This document shows positions 1 through 10,211 of a stretch of 64,000 nt of DNA, piece by piece (within the stretch, counting starts at the first letter, position 1; each line of letters opens with the position of its first letter). Origin of the DNA: Paenibacillus antibioticophila. GTDB taxonomy: Bacteria; Bacillota; Bacilli; Paenibacillales; Paenibacillaceae. The stretch lies in assembly GCF_000455265.1 (NCBI RefSeq), contig NZ_HG005139.1:2511480-2575479 (forward strand), given 5' to 3'. The notes beneath the pieces were generated by a model. It searched no databases, was not told where the DNA came from, and worked only from the letters and a program-made list of their open reading frames with translations. Position numbers and translations under genes: made by a program.

Positions 1-2936
1 GTGCCTTCTGTCGCGATGATTTTATAGCCCAGCTTGTAGAAGCCCTTCAACAGCTCTACCGCTTCTTCCTTATCTTTATCCGCAACCGTGGCAATGACAG
101 CCCCGGTGGCCGGAATCTTCATCCCCGCGCCGATCAAGCCCTTATACAATGCCTTTGCATACTGAGGATCACGGCCCATAACCTCGCCCGTTGATTTCAT
201 CTCCGGCCCGAGTGTCGGCTCCACTCTGCGCAGCTTGGCGAAGGAGAATACCGGTACCTTGACCGCCACCTGCTTGCTCTCCGGCCAGAGTCCATCCTGA
301 TAGCCCAAATCCTTCAGCTTCGTTCCGAGGATACATTTCGTAGCTACATTCGCCATCGGAATATTGGTGACTTTGCTCAGGAACGGTACCGTCCGAGAGG
401 AGCGCGGATTCACTTCGATAACGTATACTTCATCTTTGTAGATGACGAACTGAATGTTAACCAGACCCACGGTTTTCAGTTCCTTGGCAATCTTCATTGT
501 TATTTCGGTGACTTTGCTTTTCAGTTCCTCTGACAGATGCTGAGGCGGATAGACCGCAATGGAGTCGCCCGAATGGACGCCTGCGCGTTCTACATGCTCC
601 ATGATACCCGGGATCAATACGGTCTCTCCGTCGCAGATCGCGTCAACCTCTACTTCTTTACCGAGCATGTACCGGTCAATCAGTACCGGATGCTGCGGGT
701 TGATGTTCACCGCTTCTTTCATGTATTTCAGCAATTCTTCATCGGAGTAGACGATTTCCATCGCCCGGCCGCCAAGTACATACGACGGACGAACCAGCAC
801 CGGATATCCGAGCGATTGGGCGGTTGCGGCCGCTTCCTCTACCGAGGTAACCGTACTGCCCTTCGGCTGAGCGATGCCCAGCTTGGAGAGAAGCGCCTCG
901 AACTTCTTGCGATCCTCCGCTTCATCGATGCTGTCCAGACTCGTTCCGAGAATCCGCACACCTGCCGCTTGCAGCGGAGCCGCCAGATTAATTGCGGTCT
1001 GTCCTCCGAACTGTACGATCACGCCGACCGGCTGCTCCTGCTCAATGACATTCATGACATCCTCGAAGAAGAGCGGCTCGAAGTACAAGCGATCCGATGT
1101 ATTAAAGTCAGTGGACACCGTCTCCGGATTGTTGTTTATAATTACTGCCTCGTACCCGGCCTTTTGAATGGCCCATACGGCATGAACCGTCGAGTAGTCA
1201 AACTCAATGCCTTGCCCGATTCGGATCGGACCGGAGCCGAGGACCACAATCTTTTCTTTATTCGTATGAATGACTTCATTTTCTGTCTCGTAAGTCGAGT
1301 AGTAGTAAGGCGTAGACGCCTCGAACTCGGCCGCACAGGTGTCCACCATTTTATAGACCGGCTTCAACCCCCGCTCCTTGCGGAATTGGGTAACGCTTTG
1401 CTCGGTCAGATGGGTCCCCTGCGGTTGTCCCGCCGCCCGCAGCTCTGCAATGGCACGGTCGGTGAATCCAAGTCGCTTCGCTTCAAACAGTGTCTCGTAG
1501 TCCAGTTCGCGCTCAGCAGCAATGTTGCGCTCGAACTGTACGAGCCGCTCGATTTTGTCCAGGAACCACCAATCCACTTGCGTCAGATCCTGAATTTGCT
1601 GGAGCGTATAGCCTCTGCGGAACGCTTCGGCGATCAGGAACAGCCGCTCATCATCCGCTTTAATGAGGCGTTGATTCAGCACCTCTTCTTCAAGCTGGTC
1701 GGCCCCCTTAAGATACAAACGATGGGTGCCAATCTCCAGCGAACGAACCGCTTTTTGAATCGACTCTTCAAAGGTGCGTCCAATCGCCATCACTTCCCCA
1801 GTCGCCTTCATTTGCGTGCCGAGCTTGCGGTTGGCATGGACGAACTTGTCGAACGGCCAGCGTGGAATTTTGCTGACGATATAATCAAGGGTCGGCTCGA
1901 AGCAGGCATAGGTCTGTCCGGTTACCGGGTTCACGATTTCATCCAGGGTATATCCCAGTGCAATCTTAGCCGCCATCTTCGCGATCGGATAGCCTGTTGC
2001 CTTGGATGCGAGCGCCGAGGAGCGGCTTACCCGCGGATTCACTTCAATCACATAGTATTGGAAGCTCTGAGGATCCAGAGCAAACTGTACGTTGCAGCCG
2101 CCTTCAATGTTCAGAGCGCGGATGATCTTAAGCGAGGCCGAGCGAAGCATTTGGTACTCCCGGTCAGACAGCGTCTGGCTTGGAGCTACAACAATACTGT
2201 CCCCGGTATGTACGCCGACCGGATCAAAGTTCTCCATGTTGCAGACGACAATGCAGTTGTCATTTGCATCCCGCATCACCTCATACTCGACTTCCTTCAA
2301 GCCTGCGATCGATTTCTCGATCAGGCACTGCCCGATCGGGCTGTAACGGATACCTGAGGCAACGGTCTCTTTAAGCTCACTGACATTTGCGCAGATTCCC
2401 CCGCCTGTTCCTCCCAGCGTGTAGGCCGGGCGAACGATAACCGGGTAGCCGATCTCTTCCGCAAACGCCAGAGCCTCCTCCACCGTGGTAATAATTGTGC
2501 TTTCCGGAACCGGCTGCTCCAGCTCGCGCATCAGCTCGCGGAACAGGTCCCGGTCTTCCGCCTTTTCAATGGAATTCAACTGGGTTCCGAGCAACCGGAC
2601 ATTTTCGCTCTCCAGTACGCCTGCACGGGCAAGCTCAACAGCCATATTCAGACCCGTCTGACCGCCGAGCGTCGGCAGAAGCCCATCCGGACGCTCCTGG
2701 CGGATGATCTGGGTGACGAAATCAAGCGTGATCGGTTCGATGTACACCTTATCCGCCATATTTGTATCCGTCATGATCGTTGCAGGGTTGCTATTGATCA
2801 AGACAACCTCTACGCCCTCTTCTTTCAGCGCTTGGCACGCTTGCGTACCGGCATAGTCAAATTCAGCGGCCTGACCGATCACGATCGGACCGGAGCCGAT
2901 GACGAGAATTTTCTTGAGATCTTTATTTATAGGCAT
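1..2936 (-). CDS. carB: Carbamoyl-phosphate synthase large subunit (3' end outside window)
   Basis: Makes carbamoyl phosphate from ammonia (delivered by CarA), bicarbonate and two ATP, the first step of pyrimidine and arginine synthesis. I place the ATG at 2936, giving [20 protein letters not shown], the usual CarB N-terminus with its nucleotide-binding glycine motif. About 978 codons are present. The reading frame is open to the window edge, where [18 protein letters not shown] marks the start of the C-terminal allosteric (MGS-like) domain, so roughly 90 residues are missing. The start lies 14 bases inside the end of carA, which implies translational coupling. It is the last visible gene of the pyr operon and falls under the PyrR attenuator near 7000. 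No frameshift was seen in the parts read. Confidence 0.96.
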   Translation of the reverse strand, partial: MPINKDLKKILVIGSGPIVIGQAAEFDYAGTQACQALKEEGVEVVLINSNPATIMTDTNMADKVYIEPITLDFVTQIIRQERPDGLLPTLGGQTGLNMAVELARAGVLESENVRLLGTQLNSIEKAEDRDLFRELMRELEQPVPESTIITTVEEALAFAEEIGYPVIVRPAYTLGGTGGGICANVSELKETVASGIRYSPIGQCLIEKSIAGLKEVEYEVMRDANDNCIVVCNMENFDPVGVHTGDSIVVAPSQTLSDREYQMLRSASLKIIRALNIEGGCNVQFALDPQSFQYYVIEVNPRVSRSSALASKATGYPIAKMAAKIALGYTLDEIVNPVTGQTYACFEPTLDYIVSKIPRWPFDKFVHANRKLGTQMKATGEVMAIGRTFEESIQKAVRSLEIGTHRLYLKGADQLEEEVLNQRLIKADDERLFLIAEAFRRGYTLQQIQDLTQVDWWFLDKIERLVQFERNIAAERELDYETLFEAKRLGFTDRAIAELRAAGQPQGTHLTEQSVTQFRKERGLKPVYKMVDTCAAEFEASTPYYYSTYETENEVIHTNKEKIVVLGSGPIRIGQGIEFDYSTVHAVWAIQKAGYEAVIINNNPETVSTDFNTSDRLYFEPLFFEDVMNVIEQEQPVGVIVQFGGQTAINLAAPLQAAGVRILGTSLDSIDEAEDRKKFEALLSKLGIAQPKGSTVTSVEEAAATAQSLGYPVLVRPSYVLGGRAMEIVYSDEELLKYMKEAVNINPQHPVLIDRYMLGKEVEVDAICDGETVLIPGIMEHVERAGVHSGDSIAVYPPQHLSEELKSKVTEITMKIAKELKTVGLVNIQFVIYKDEVYVIEVNPRSSRTVPFLSKVTNIPMANVATKCILGTKLKDLGYQDGLWPESKQVAVKVPVFSFAKLRRVEPTLGPEMKSTGEVMGRDPQYAKALYKGLIGAGMKIPATGAVIATVADKDKEEAVELLKGFYKLGYKIIATEG

Positions 2937-4077
2937 GTACTTGTTGCTCTCCTTTCGCGATGGAGATCCATTTCGTTTGACGCGGCTTCTGTGGATGCTG
3001 ACGCTTATGTTCGCGAATCATCTCGATGAAGCGGTCGAACAGATATCCGTTATCATGTGGTCCAGGCGCGGCTTCGGGGTGGTACTGTACCGAGAATGCC
3101 GGATGCTTCGTATGCTTGACGCCCTCTACAGTCTTGTCATTGTTATTAATATGGGTAACGACCAGATCCGTCCCTTGCAGTGAAGCCTCGTTGACGGTGT
3201 AGCCGTGATTTTGCGATGTAATATAGCAGCGTCCGCTTTCCAGCTCTTTAACCGGGTGATTTCCGCCGCGATGTCCGAATTTCAGCTTTTCTGTATCTGC
3301 TCCGCAGGCCAGCGACAGCAGCTGGTGGCCCAGGCAGATGCCGAAGATCGGATATTCACCAAGCAGCTCGGAGATCATTTCCACAGCATAAGGAACGTCT
3401 TTAGGATCGCCAGGGCCGTTGGATAACTGAATGCCATCCGGATCAAGCCGGCGAATCTCCTCGGCTGTCGTATTATGCGGGACAATGACCACATCGCAGT
3501 CACGCTTGTTGAGTTCTCTCAGGATGCCGCTCTTGGCCCCAAAATCCACCAGAACGATCCGCTCCTTCGAGCCCGGGCTGCTATAGACATGCGTGGTCGA
3601 GGTGCGAGCCACCTGATTACGAAGCTCATCTATACTGGTTAACTTCATTTGCTCCTGTAATTCCGCCACCGACTTCGCCGAGGTTGTGATAATCCCCTTC
3701 ATCGTGCCGTGCTGGCGGATAATCCGGGTCAGCATGCGGGTATCAATATCGCTGATACCTGGAATCCCGTATTCCTTAAGTAAGTCTCCAAGGCAGTACT
3801 GCGCCCGCCAATTACTTGGCGAAGGCTCGTAGCGGCGGACGACAAACCCGTGGATCGACGGGGCAATCGACTCGAAATCGTCGCGGGAAATACCGTAGTT
3901 GCCGATCAAGGGATAGGTCATTGTCACGATTTGCCCGCAATAGGACGGATCGGACAGAACCTCCTGGTATCCTGTAATTCCGGTATTAAATACGACTTCG
4001 CCGGTCATTTCCGCTTCTGCGCCGAACGAGAGTCCGGTGAACAGCGTGCCGTCTTCCAACAACAATCTTGCCTGCAT
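2923..4077 (-). CDS. carA: Carbamoyl-phosphate synthase small (glutaminase) subunit
   Basis: Hydrolyses glutamine and channels ammonia to CarB. The 384-residue protein has the CarA N-terminal domain (NTGITGYQE near residue 31) followed by a class I glutamine amidotransferase domain. The nucleophile is Cys248 in GICLGHQ, with the His333 and Glu335 partners in QYHPEA. The ATG is preceded by AAAGGAG. It begins 56 bases after pyrC and overlaps carB by 14 bases. Because it follows pyrC directly in a PyrR-controlled operon, it is the pyrimidine-dedicated copy (pyrAA in Bacillus subtilis) rather than an arginine-regulated one; that assignment is inferred from context. Confidence 0.97.
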   Translation of the reverse strand: MQARLLLEDGTLFTGLSFGAEAEMTGEVVFNTGITGYQEVLSDPSYCGQIVTMTYPLIGNYGISRDDFESIAPSIHGFVVRRYEPSPSNWRAQYCLGDLLKEYGIPGISDIDTRMLTRIIRQHGTMKGIITTSAKSVAELQEQMKLTSIDELRNQVARTSTTHVYSSPGSKERIVLVDFGAKSGILRELNKRDCDVVIVPHNTTAEEIRRLDPDGIQLSNGPGDPKDVPYAVEMISELLGEYPIFGICLGHQLLSLACGADTEKLKFGHRGGNHPVKELESGRCYITSQNHGYTVNEASLQGTDLVVTHINNNDKTVEGVKHTKHPAFSVQYHPEAAPGPHDNGYLFDRFIEMIREHKRQHPQKPRQTKWISIAKGEQQVHAYK

Positions 4078-4133
4078 CTTGCAGCACTCCTTTACGTGTA
4101 TGTTCTAAATAAGCCCATGCTTTCTTAATTAAC

Positions 4134-5426
4134 TTAATTTTCTCTGAAAATAATGCGGCCTTGAACGACAGTCATAACAGGCCAGCCCGAGAGCTTCCAG
4201 CCGCTAAACGGCGTATTGTTCGACTTGGATGCAAATTGCGCCGGATTGACTTCCTGTTCCTTCTCCAGATCAACAACCGTCAAGTCTGCAGGTGCGCCGG
4301 CTTGCAGACGGCCAGCGTTTAGCCGGAATATATCGGCCGGAGTTTCCGTCATTCTGTTGACCAGAAAATCCAGGCTCCAGCGGCCGGTCTTGACGAATTT
4401 TGTATACAGGAGCGGGAAGGCTGTCTCGAAGCCAACAATTCCGAACGGCGCTTGAAGCATCCCTTTCGCCTTTTCTTCTGCACTGTGAGGCGCGTGATCT
4501 GTAACGATCATATCAATGGTTCCGTCCTCCAGCGCCTGGATGCAGGCCTCCACATCACGCCGTGATCTTAGCGGCGGATTCATCTTCCAATTGGTATCCA
4601 GCCCTGGAATATCCTCTTCTGACAGGATCAGATGATGAGGACACACCTCTGCGGTTACCCGAATTCCAATTTCCTTGGCTTGCCGGATCAACCTGATCGA
4701 CTGCTCCGTACTGACGTGGCACACATGATAGTGCACGCCCGTCGCTTCAGCCAGCAGAATGTCTCTTCCGACGTGGATAGCCTCCGATTCATTCGGAATC
4801 CCCTTCAGCCCATGGCGCTCGGCGAAGGAGCCTTCAGCGACCGGTGCCCCGACCACCAGCGAGTTATCCTCGCAGTGTGCGATCACCGGCATATCCAGTG
4901 AAGCCGCCAGTGCCATGGCATCCTTCATCATTTGAGCGCTTTGCACGCCTACACCATCATCGGTATAGCCGATTGCACCAGCTTCTTTCAGGGCGGCAAA
5001 GTCCGTCAGTTCCTGTCCTTGCTCCCCTTTCGTGATGGCTGCATAAGGCAGCACCTTCACTAACCCGGCTTGCCGGGCCTTCTCGCAAACGAAGCTTACA
5101 ACCTCTGCATTGTCGGTAACAGGCTTCGTGTTTGGCATGCAAGCGATGGTTGTGAATCCTCCCTTAGCCGCAGAACGCGCTCCCGTCTCAATCGTTTCTT
5201 TATGCTCGAAGCCCGGTTCCCGAAGATGGACATGCATATCAATGAAACCTGGTGTAACCAGCTTGCCAGCAGCATCGATAACCTCAGCTCCGGTATTCTC
5301 CGTTAGTTCCGAGACACTCTCTCCGAACTTGACCTCTTGAATGATTCCATCTTTCACTACAATATGTCCTGTAACCAATTCGCCTGCTTCATTCAGAAGT
5401 CGGGCATTATTTATGATAAACAGCAT
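4134..5426 (-). CDS. pyrC: Dihydroorotase
   Basis: Cyclises carbamoyl aspartate to dihydroorotate, the third pyrimidine step. The 430-residue protein is a class I dihydroorotase of the amidohydrolase superfamily. The metal ligands His65 and His67 lie in DMHVHLRE. Further conserved blocks are ACMPNTKP, IAHCED, CPHHLILSEED and VTDHAPH, the last carrying the catalytic aspartate. The ATG follows GCGAGGGTGAT at good spacing and starts 27 bases after pyrB ends. Length and motifs are normal for the family, and nothing suggests inactivation. Confidence 0.97.
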   Translation of the reverse strand: MLFIINNARLLNEAGELVTGHIVVKDGIIQEVKFGESVSELTENTGAEVIDAAGKLVTPGFIDMHVHLREPGFEHKETIETGARSAAKGGFTTIACMPNTKPVTDNAEVVSFVCEKARQAGLVKVLPYAAITKGEQGQELTDFAALKEAGAIGYTDDGVGVQSAQMMKDAMALAASLDMPVIAHCEDNSLVVGAPVAEGSFAERHGLKGIPNESEAIHVGRDILLAEATGVHYHVCHVSTEQSIRLIRQAKEIGIRVTAEVCPHHLILSEEDIPGLDTNWKMNPPLRSRRDVEACIQALEDGTIDMIVTDHAPHSAEEKAKGMLQAPFGIVGFETAFPLLYTKFVKTGRWSLDFLVNRMTETPADIFRLNAGRLQAGAPADLTVVDLEKEQEVNPAQFASKSNNTPFSGWKLSGWPVMTVVQGRIIFREN

Positions 5427-5453
5427 CTTATATCACCCTCGCTTTCGAAATGT

Positions 5454-6365
5454 CTATTTTAACGCTCTCTCCATTACAGCCATCCGGATTGGAACCCCGT
5501 TCGACATTTGCTGGAAGATCCTCGACTGTGCGTGCTCTACAACCAGATCGTCAATCTCGACATTTCTGTTCACCGGCGCAGGATGCATGATAATCACGTG
5601 CGGCGGCAGCAAGGCGGCGCGCTCTTCCGTGAGGCCATACTCCTGCCGGTATTGATCCGCGGACTTCAACAATCCCTCGGCATGGCGCTCAAGCTGGACC
5701 CGCAGCATCATGACCGCATCGGCGCACAGCGCTTCCTCCATGGGCACATATGGAGCGTGTACCGCTAGCTCCGGTGCTTGCATACTAGGCGGGGCACAGA
5801 ACTTCACCTCGGCGCCGAATTTTTGCAAAGCCCACAGATTCGAGCGGGCGACCCGACTATGCTTGATGTCACCGATGATCGAGACCTTGAGTCCCTTTAG
5901 CTCGCCAAAATGCTTGCGCATGGTGTATAAGTCGAGCAACGCTTGTGTCGGATGCTCGTTATTTCCATCCCCGGCGTTGATCAGCGGTACGGATACACGC
6001 TGGGCCAAATCTGCCAGCAGGCCGTTCGGCTTCAAGCGGATGACTCCGGCGTCTATGCCCATCGATTCCAGAGTGCGGACAGTGTCATAAATGGACTCTC
6101 CTTTTTCCACACTGGATGCGGCCGCCGCAAAGTTCAGCACTTCGGCGCCGAGTCTTTTCTCGGCCATTTCGAAGGAGAAGCGGGTACGGGTGCTGTTTTC
6201 AAAGAACATATTGGCTACAAAACAATCCTTTAAAATCGGTGTCTTCTTCTCGGTCCGGCTCTCCCAATAAGCTGCGCGATCCAAGATGGAACTGATCTCC
6301 GCAGCGCTCAAGTCTTTCAGACCAAGGAGGCTGTGTTCCTTCAAGCTAGAGGATGTGATCGTCAT
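5454..6365 (-). CDS. pyrB: Aspartate carbamoyltransferase, catalytic chain
   Basis: Joins carbamoyl phosphate to aspartate, the committed pyrimidine step. The phosphate-binding STRT signature is at residues 58-61 (FFENSTRTRFSFE), and the substrate-loop motif HPTQALLDL starts near residue 138. There is no regulatory-chain gene (pyrI) nearby, as expected in Firmicutes. The frame is open far upstream into pyrR, but I chose the ATG at 6365: a G-rich ribosome-binding site lies about nine bases before it, the length becomes 303 residues, and the start falls one base after the pyrR stop. An in-frame ATG at 6374 is too close to the ribosome-binding site. Confidence 0.95.
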   Translation of the reverse strand: MTITSSSLKEHSLLGLKDLSAAEISSILDRAAYWESRTEKKTPILKDCFVANMFFENSTRTRFSFEMAEKRLGAEVLNFAAAASSVEKGESIYDTVRTLESMGIDAGVIRLKPNGLLADLAQRVSVPLINAGDGNNEHPTQALLDLYTMRKHFGELKGLKVSIIGDIKHSRVARSNLWALQKFGAEVKFCAPPSMQAPELAVHAPYVPMEEALCADAVMMLRVQLERHAEGLLKSADQYRQEYGLTEERAALLPPHVIIMHPAPVNRNVEIDDLVVEHAQSRIFQQMSNGVPIRMAVMERALK

Positions 6366-6366
6366 G

Positions 6367-7119
<753 letters not shown>

Positions 7120-7137
7120 TCTTATTGATTTACATGA

Positions 7138-7166
7138 ATTATGACAGACCCGTGAGCGCCTGTCAA
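7138..7166 (-). promoter_or_regulatory. Sigma-A promoter of the pyr operon
   Basis: Minus-strand TTGACA at 7166-7161 and CATAAT at 7143-7138 are separated by exactly 17 bases. Transcription would start near 7131, about a dozen bases before the first stem of the PyrR attenuator, which is the right arrangement for this operon. Confidence 0.85.
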
Positions 7167-7310
7167 GCAGACCCTTTTTGGCAATATGGCCGCGTACTCC
7201 CTGTGAAGGCTATAAAATTCATTAATGATACTAATAAATATACATTACAATTAATATTTATTCAATCCATTCACTTATTTATTTTTGCTATCCCGTACAA
7301 ATTCTCTCCA

Positions 7311-7346
7311 CAAAACAAAAACACCCTAAAGATTTTGATCCTTAGG
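7311..7346 (-). terminator. Possible weak terminator hairpin with no gene upstream
   Basis: On the minus strand CCTAAGGAT and ATCTTTAGG form a stem around a short loop, followed by GTGTTTTTGTTTTG. It lies in an AT-rich stretch upstream of the pyr promoter and would stop transcripts coming from the gene-free region. I see no gene that it serves, so it could be chance. Confidence 0.35.
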
Positions 7347-7451
7347 ATTTCCTTCTACTCAGCTAAAAAAACTACGAAGAAAACGCTCCATCGTCACAGT
7401 TTCGTGCAAGTGCGCAGCAGTATAAAGCAGGGAAAAGATTCTGCGTTTCGG

Positions 7452-7621
7452 GGGTAATGTGTGAAGGTTGCTTTCGATCGCTGTTGCTCGTGGATTTCTT
7501 TGATTAAATAAAATCTGAAATTGTAGCAATCCACTCGCAAAGGCGACCACTCCGAGCGTATGCTCCCGATGTAGCTTTCTTTCAGATAGTTTTTACTGCA
7601 CCAACATTCACACTTATACCC
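7452..7621 (+). repeat. Family-1 structured repeat, copy A
   Basis: About 170 bp with terminal inverted repeats. The left end reads GTGTGAAGGTTG from 7459 and the right end CAACATTCACAC to 7613, matching at 11 of 12 positions, with a weaker outer GGGTA / TACCC pair. Inside are the family core GATCGCTGTTG (7476 onward), a stem GTGGATT (7490-7496) with AATCCAC (7528-7534), then a CGCAAAGGCGA block and an AGCTTTCTTTCAGA hairpin remnant. Copies B (8525), C (23927) and D (24453) share the same order of blocks. It has no coding potential. A MITE-like or REP-like element is likely; I do not recognise a name. Confidence 0.8.
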
Positions 7622-8524
7622 TTTTAACGCAGTCTCTTTAGTCCGGCTTTATAGGTGCCGAATGCACTATAGCAGCTCCCCTCCGCACGTCGGATGCATG
7701 GCAGAATGCACCAGAATCACTTGTGCCTAGCCTACAGGCTCGTTCATTCAGCATAGCATCTTGATGCCTGATGCATTACAACAGTAACTGCGCATCATTG
7801 CACCTTCCGGCGGATAGGTGCATGGACAACTACCCACACAAGGACTATCCCCAGCAGATTCCGCAAAATGGCAACAAAGTACGTATACGCGCACACCTCG
7901 CATCATGCAGATCTCACACTGCGCAAAGCTCCCAATGTACGGTGCTTTACAGTATGACGACGATTGGCAGACCCCATGCATATACGGATCACACACATGC
8001 AGTGAAAAAAGTTACTCTAAATATAGGTGAAATGGTGGGAATGCGGATATAGTGAAATTTTTTCGCTTAAAGTTGACTAAAACGTGGGTTTTGCTAAGTT
8101 ACTGGCGATCTAAGGTAAGTTTTCTCACTAAAAGTGGGTTCGAGCGTCGAATGGTAAATTTAAGGTAAGTAATTTCACTGGAGCATGGTTGGAATGAGGC
8201 TGAATAAGTGGGATGAGTGAAGCTCGGAACAAGACTGGAATGCGTAGTCGGATAACGAAGTTCCGCGTTCTGCACAAGGCTGAAGCAACGTGCGACTGGG
8301 CGCACTCAGGCGCTTAGTGTTCCATTGGGCTGTGCGTAAAGTGAATCGCGCTAGGCCTTCATGCGTGTGCCTAACCTATGCGAGCCTGGCAGCAAGGTGA
8401 ATTGGGAGGAAGCTTGCGCGGAGTAACCTGGTTGCATGCCATAGGCGGCAAGCTTACTGTAATGCAACATGGGCGCAGCCATGTGCAACTGTGTTTCAGT
8501 TGAACTAAAAAGGCGAAGTGAACA
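7622..8524. other. Gene-free interval between two inverted family-1 repeats
   Basis: About 0.9 kb between copies A and B. I see no open frame with a ribosome-binding site and protein-like composition. A cysteine-rich frame on the minus strand (7748-7996) and overlapping plus frames near 7771-8052 lack ribosome-binding sites and recognisable motifs. The only internal structure I see is a degenerate tandem repeat near 8079-8179. No promoter or terminator stands out. Confidence 0.6.
8079..8179 (-). repeat. Two tandem 50-51 bp units
   Basis: Read on the minus strand, unit 1 (8179-8130) and unit 2 (8129-8079) both open with AGTGA, share ACTTACCTTA around positions 10-19 and close with ACCCAC then TTTT; their middles differ. 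A third, much weaker unit may continue below 8079, starting AGTCAACTTT. Conserved ends around variable middles suggest diverged duplication or a conserved end motif. Confidence 0.6.
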
Positions 8525-8686
8525 GGGCATAAGTGTGAAGGTAAAAGCTTTCTGTAAGAAAGCTTCTTCGGAAGCATAGAGCGTCAGCGTTCGCCTTTGC
8601 GAGCGGATTTCTCCCTTGTCAGAACTTGGTCCAATCATAGAAATCCGCGAACAACAGCGATCGTAAGTACACTTCACACGTTGCCC
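8525..8686 (-). repeat. Family-1 structured repeat, copy B (inverted relative to A)
   Basis: About 162 bp. The outer ends GGGCA (8525-8529) and TGCCC (8682-8686), and the inner ends GTGTGAAG (8533-8540) and CTTCACAC (8672-8679), are inverted repeats. It is the most regular copy: GCGGATTTCT (from 8603) pairs with AGAAATCCGC (to 8648), GCGTTCGCC lies opposite GCGAACA, and AAGCTTTCTGTAAGAAAGCTT is a near-perfect hairpin. Relative to copy A the inner stem changes T-A to C-G at its second pair, so pairing is kept. Orientation is opposite to A, so the two converge on the interval between them. Confidence 0.82.
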
Positions 8687-8748
8687 ATCTACCTCGCCAT
8701 AAGCACATTTTCCCGCTTGCATGCCGCAGTCACTCGCCAGAATGCTGG

Positions 8749-10002
8749 CTAGAACACAAACTTCACTCCGCCAAGGCGGCGCTTGATCTCTTCGATCACC
8801 TGCTTCTCGGCTTCAATACCGTTAGCGGCAAAGGTTACAGAAAAACGGACGTAATGCCCGGCATCATCCCAAGGCACGGTCGAGATCAGCTTCTCACGAA
8901 TTAAGTATTGAGAGAAGTCTTCCGCAGATGCGAAGGACGGGCCTCCCTCCACGCCTTGCGGAGCTTCGACATAAAGGAAAAAGGAGCCTTGCGGTTTTTT
9001 CGCCTTGAAGCCTAATTCATTCAGCGCCTCGACCAACAGATTGTGACGCCGCGAATACTTCTTTGCAATCTTCTCGGTAATCTCCGGCTTTGACAGTCCA
9101 TATGCCGCCGCCTTCTGAATGGCGATAAACTGTCCTGAATCGTTATTGTCCTTCACATCGCTAAATGCCTTAACAATCAAGGGATTCCCGGCGACAAATC
9201 CGATTCTCCAGCCGGTCATATTATACGACTTGGACAAAGAATGCAATTCGACGCCTACCTCTTTGGCTCCGGGAACGGACAAGAAGCTGAGCGGCTTAAG
9301 GCCGTCATAAGTCAGAGCAGCATAGGGCGCATCATGAACTACGACAATATCGTATTTCTTGGCCCAGGCCACAACCTCGATGAAGAACTCCTTTGTCGCA
9401 CTAGCTCCCGTGGGATTGTTCGGATAGTTCAGGTAGATCAATTTCGCTTTTGCTGCAACTTCCTCCGGGATGGAGGACAGATCCGGAAGGAACTGATTTT
9501 CTTCCGTGAGAGGCACATGATATACTTCGCCGCCCAGATATTTAGTATGGGTTCCGAGTACCGGATATCCCGGTACCGTCAATATGGCAAGGTCTCCCGG
9601 GTTGATGAAGCAGGACGGCAGCATCGCCAACGCCGGCTTGGAGCCAATCGAATGAACGATTTCTGTAGCCGGATCAATCCCCTCCACACCAAAGACTTCC
9701 TTCAGATACCTGGAGGCTGCTTCCTTAAACTCGGCAATCCCGTTATCTGCATAACCGCGGTTTTCCGGTTTGGCAGCTTCCTCAGCCAGCTTGGCCACAA
9801 TTCCAGCATCCGCCATTTCGTCGGGCTCGCCCACTCCCATATCGATCAATTCGATATCCGGGAAATCCTTCCTGGCAGCCGCTTTGGCCCGCTTGATCTT
9901 CTCAAATTTATAAATTGCAGTATCCTTACCATAATTTGCTCCGCCAATTCGGTCAGCAAACTGCCGTTGGATAAACGTATCTTGATATTGCTCTATGCTC
10001 AT
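8749..10002 (-). CDS. dapL: PLP-dependent aminotransferase, LL-diaminopimelate aminotransferase-like
   Basis: A 417-residue class I/II aminotransferase. The PLP-binding lysine is Lys258 in SLSKSYNMTGWR, the ring-stacking motif YPNNPTG is at 193-199, and MGVGEPDE is near 55. Overall similarity is to the DapL group, which converts tetrahydrodipicolinate directly to LL-diaminopimelate for lysine and peptidoglycan; substrate assignment by eye is uncertain and another amino-acid aminotransferase is possible. I chose the ATG at 10002, nine bases after AAGGAG; an upstream in-frame ATG at 10041 would place the ribosome-binding site inside the gene. It stands alone between rluD and pyrR, genes that are adjacent in B. 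subtilis. Confidence 0.75.
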   Translation of the reverse strand: MSIEQYQDTFIQRQFADRIGGANYGKDTAIYKFEKIKRAKAAARKDFPDIELIDMGVGEPDEMADAGIVAKLAEEAAKPENRGYADNGIAEFKEAASRYLKEVFGVEGIDPATEIVHSIGSKPALAMLPSCFINPGDLAILTVPGYPVLGTHTKYLGGEVYHVPLTEENQFLPDLSSIPEEVAAKAKLIYLNYPNNPTGASATKEFFIEVVAWAKKYDIVVVHDAPYAALTYDGLKPLSFLSVPGAKEVGVELHSLSKSYNMTGWRIGFVAGNPLIVKAFSDVKDNNDSGQFIAIQKAAAYGLSKPEITEKIAKKYSRRHNLLVEALNELGFKAKKPQGSFFLYVEAPQGVEGGPSFASAEDFSQYLIREKLISTVPWDDAGHYVRFSVTFAANGIEAEKQVIEEIKRRLGGVKFVF

Positions 10003-10156
10003 AACCGACAACTCCTTATTCAGCTTGGAAATGCGAAACATTTTCCCTTTTTATATTGCTGGAATGCCGGTTTTTTAACAATGGATTAAACACCAGAACG
10101 TTTGTACTATTCGACTACATAGAGACATATCGTTTCATCCCCCGGTTTCTAGATAC

Positions 10157-10203
10157 AAAAAATCCCCGGCTCAGCTATCGCTACGTGCGATTCTAAGCCA
10201 GGG
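10157..10203 (-). terminator. Intrinsic terminator after rluD
   Basis: Minus strand: CCCTGGCTTAG pairs with CTGAGCCGGGG, an inner ATCGC / GCGAT stem extends the hairpin, and a run of six T follows. It ends the lspA-rluD transcript just after the rluD stop. Confidence 0.85.
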
Positions 10204-10211
10204 AACCTTCA

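Noticed and set aside
537-2357. Long plus-strand open frame (about 600 codons) opposite carB
   Set aside because: It is the antisense of a conserved carB coding region, has no ribosome-binding site and reads as low-quality protein; the minus frame encodes CarB.
7748-7996. Cysteine-rich minus-strand frame (82 codons) considered as a small peptide gene
   Set aside because: Starts at a GTG with no Shine-Dalgarno sequence, no signal peptide or repeat logic, and lies in a gap with repeat-like sequence.
7452-8686. CRISPR-like array in the gap left of dapL
   Set aside because: Repeats are long, few, inverted and unequally spaced, with no spacers of constant length and no cas genes.
8351-8722. Minus-strand frame of 123 codons at the edge of the dapL gene
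   Set aside because: It runs through family-1 repeat copy B, including its hairpins, and has no ribosome-binding site.
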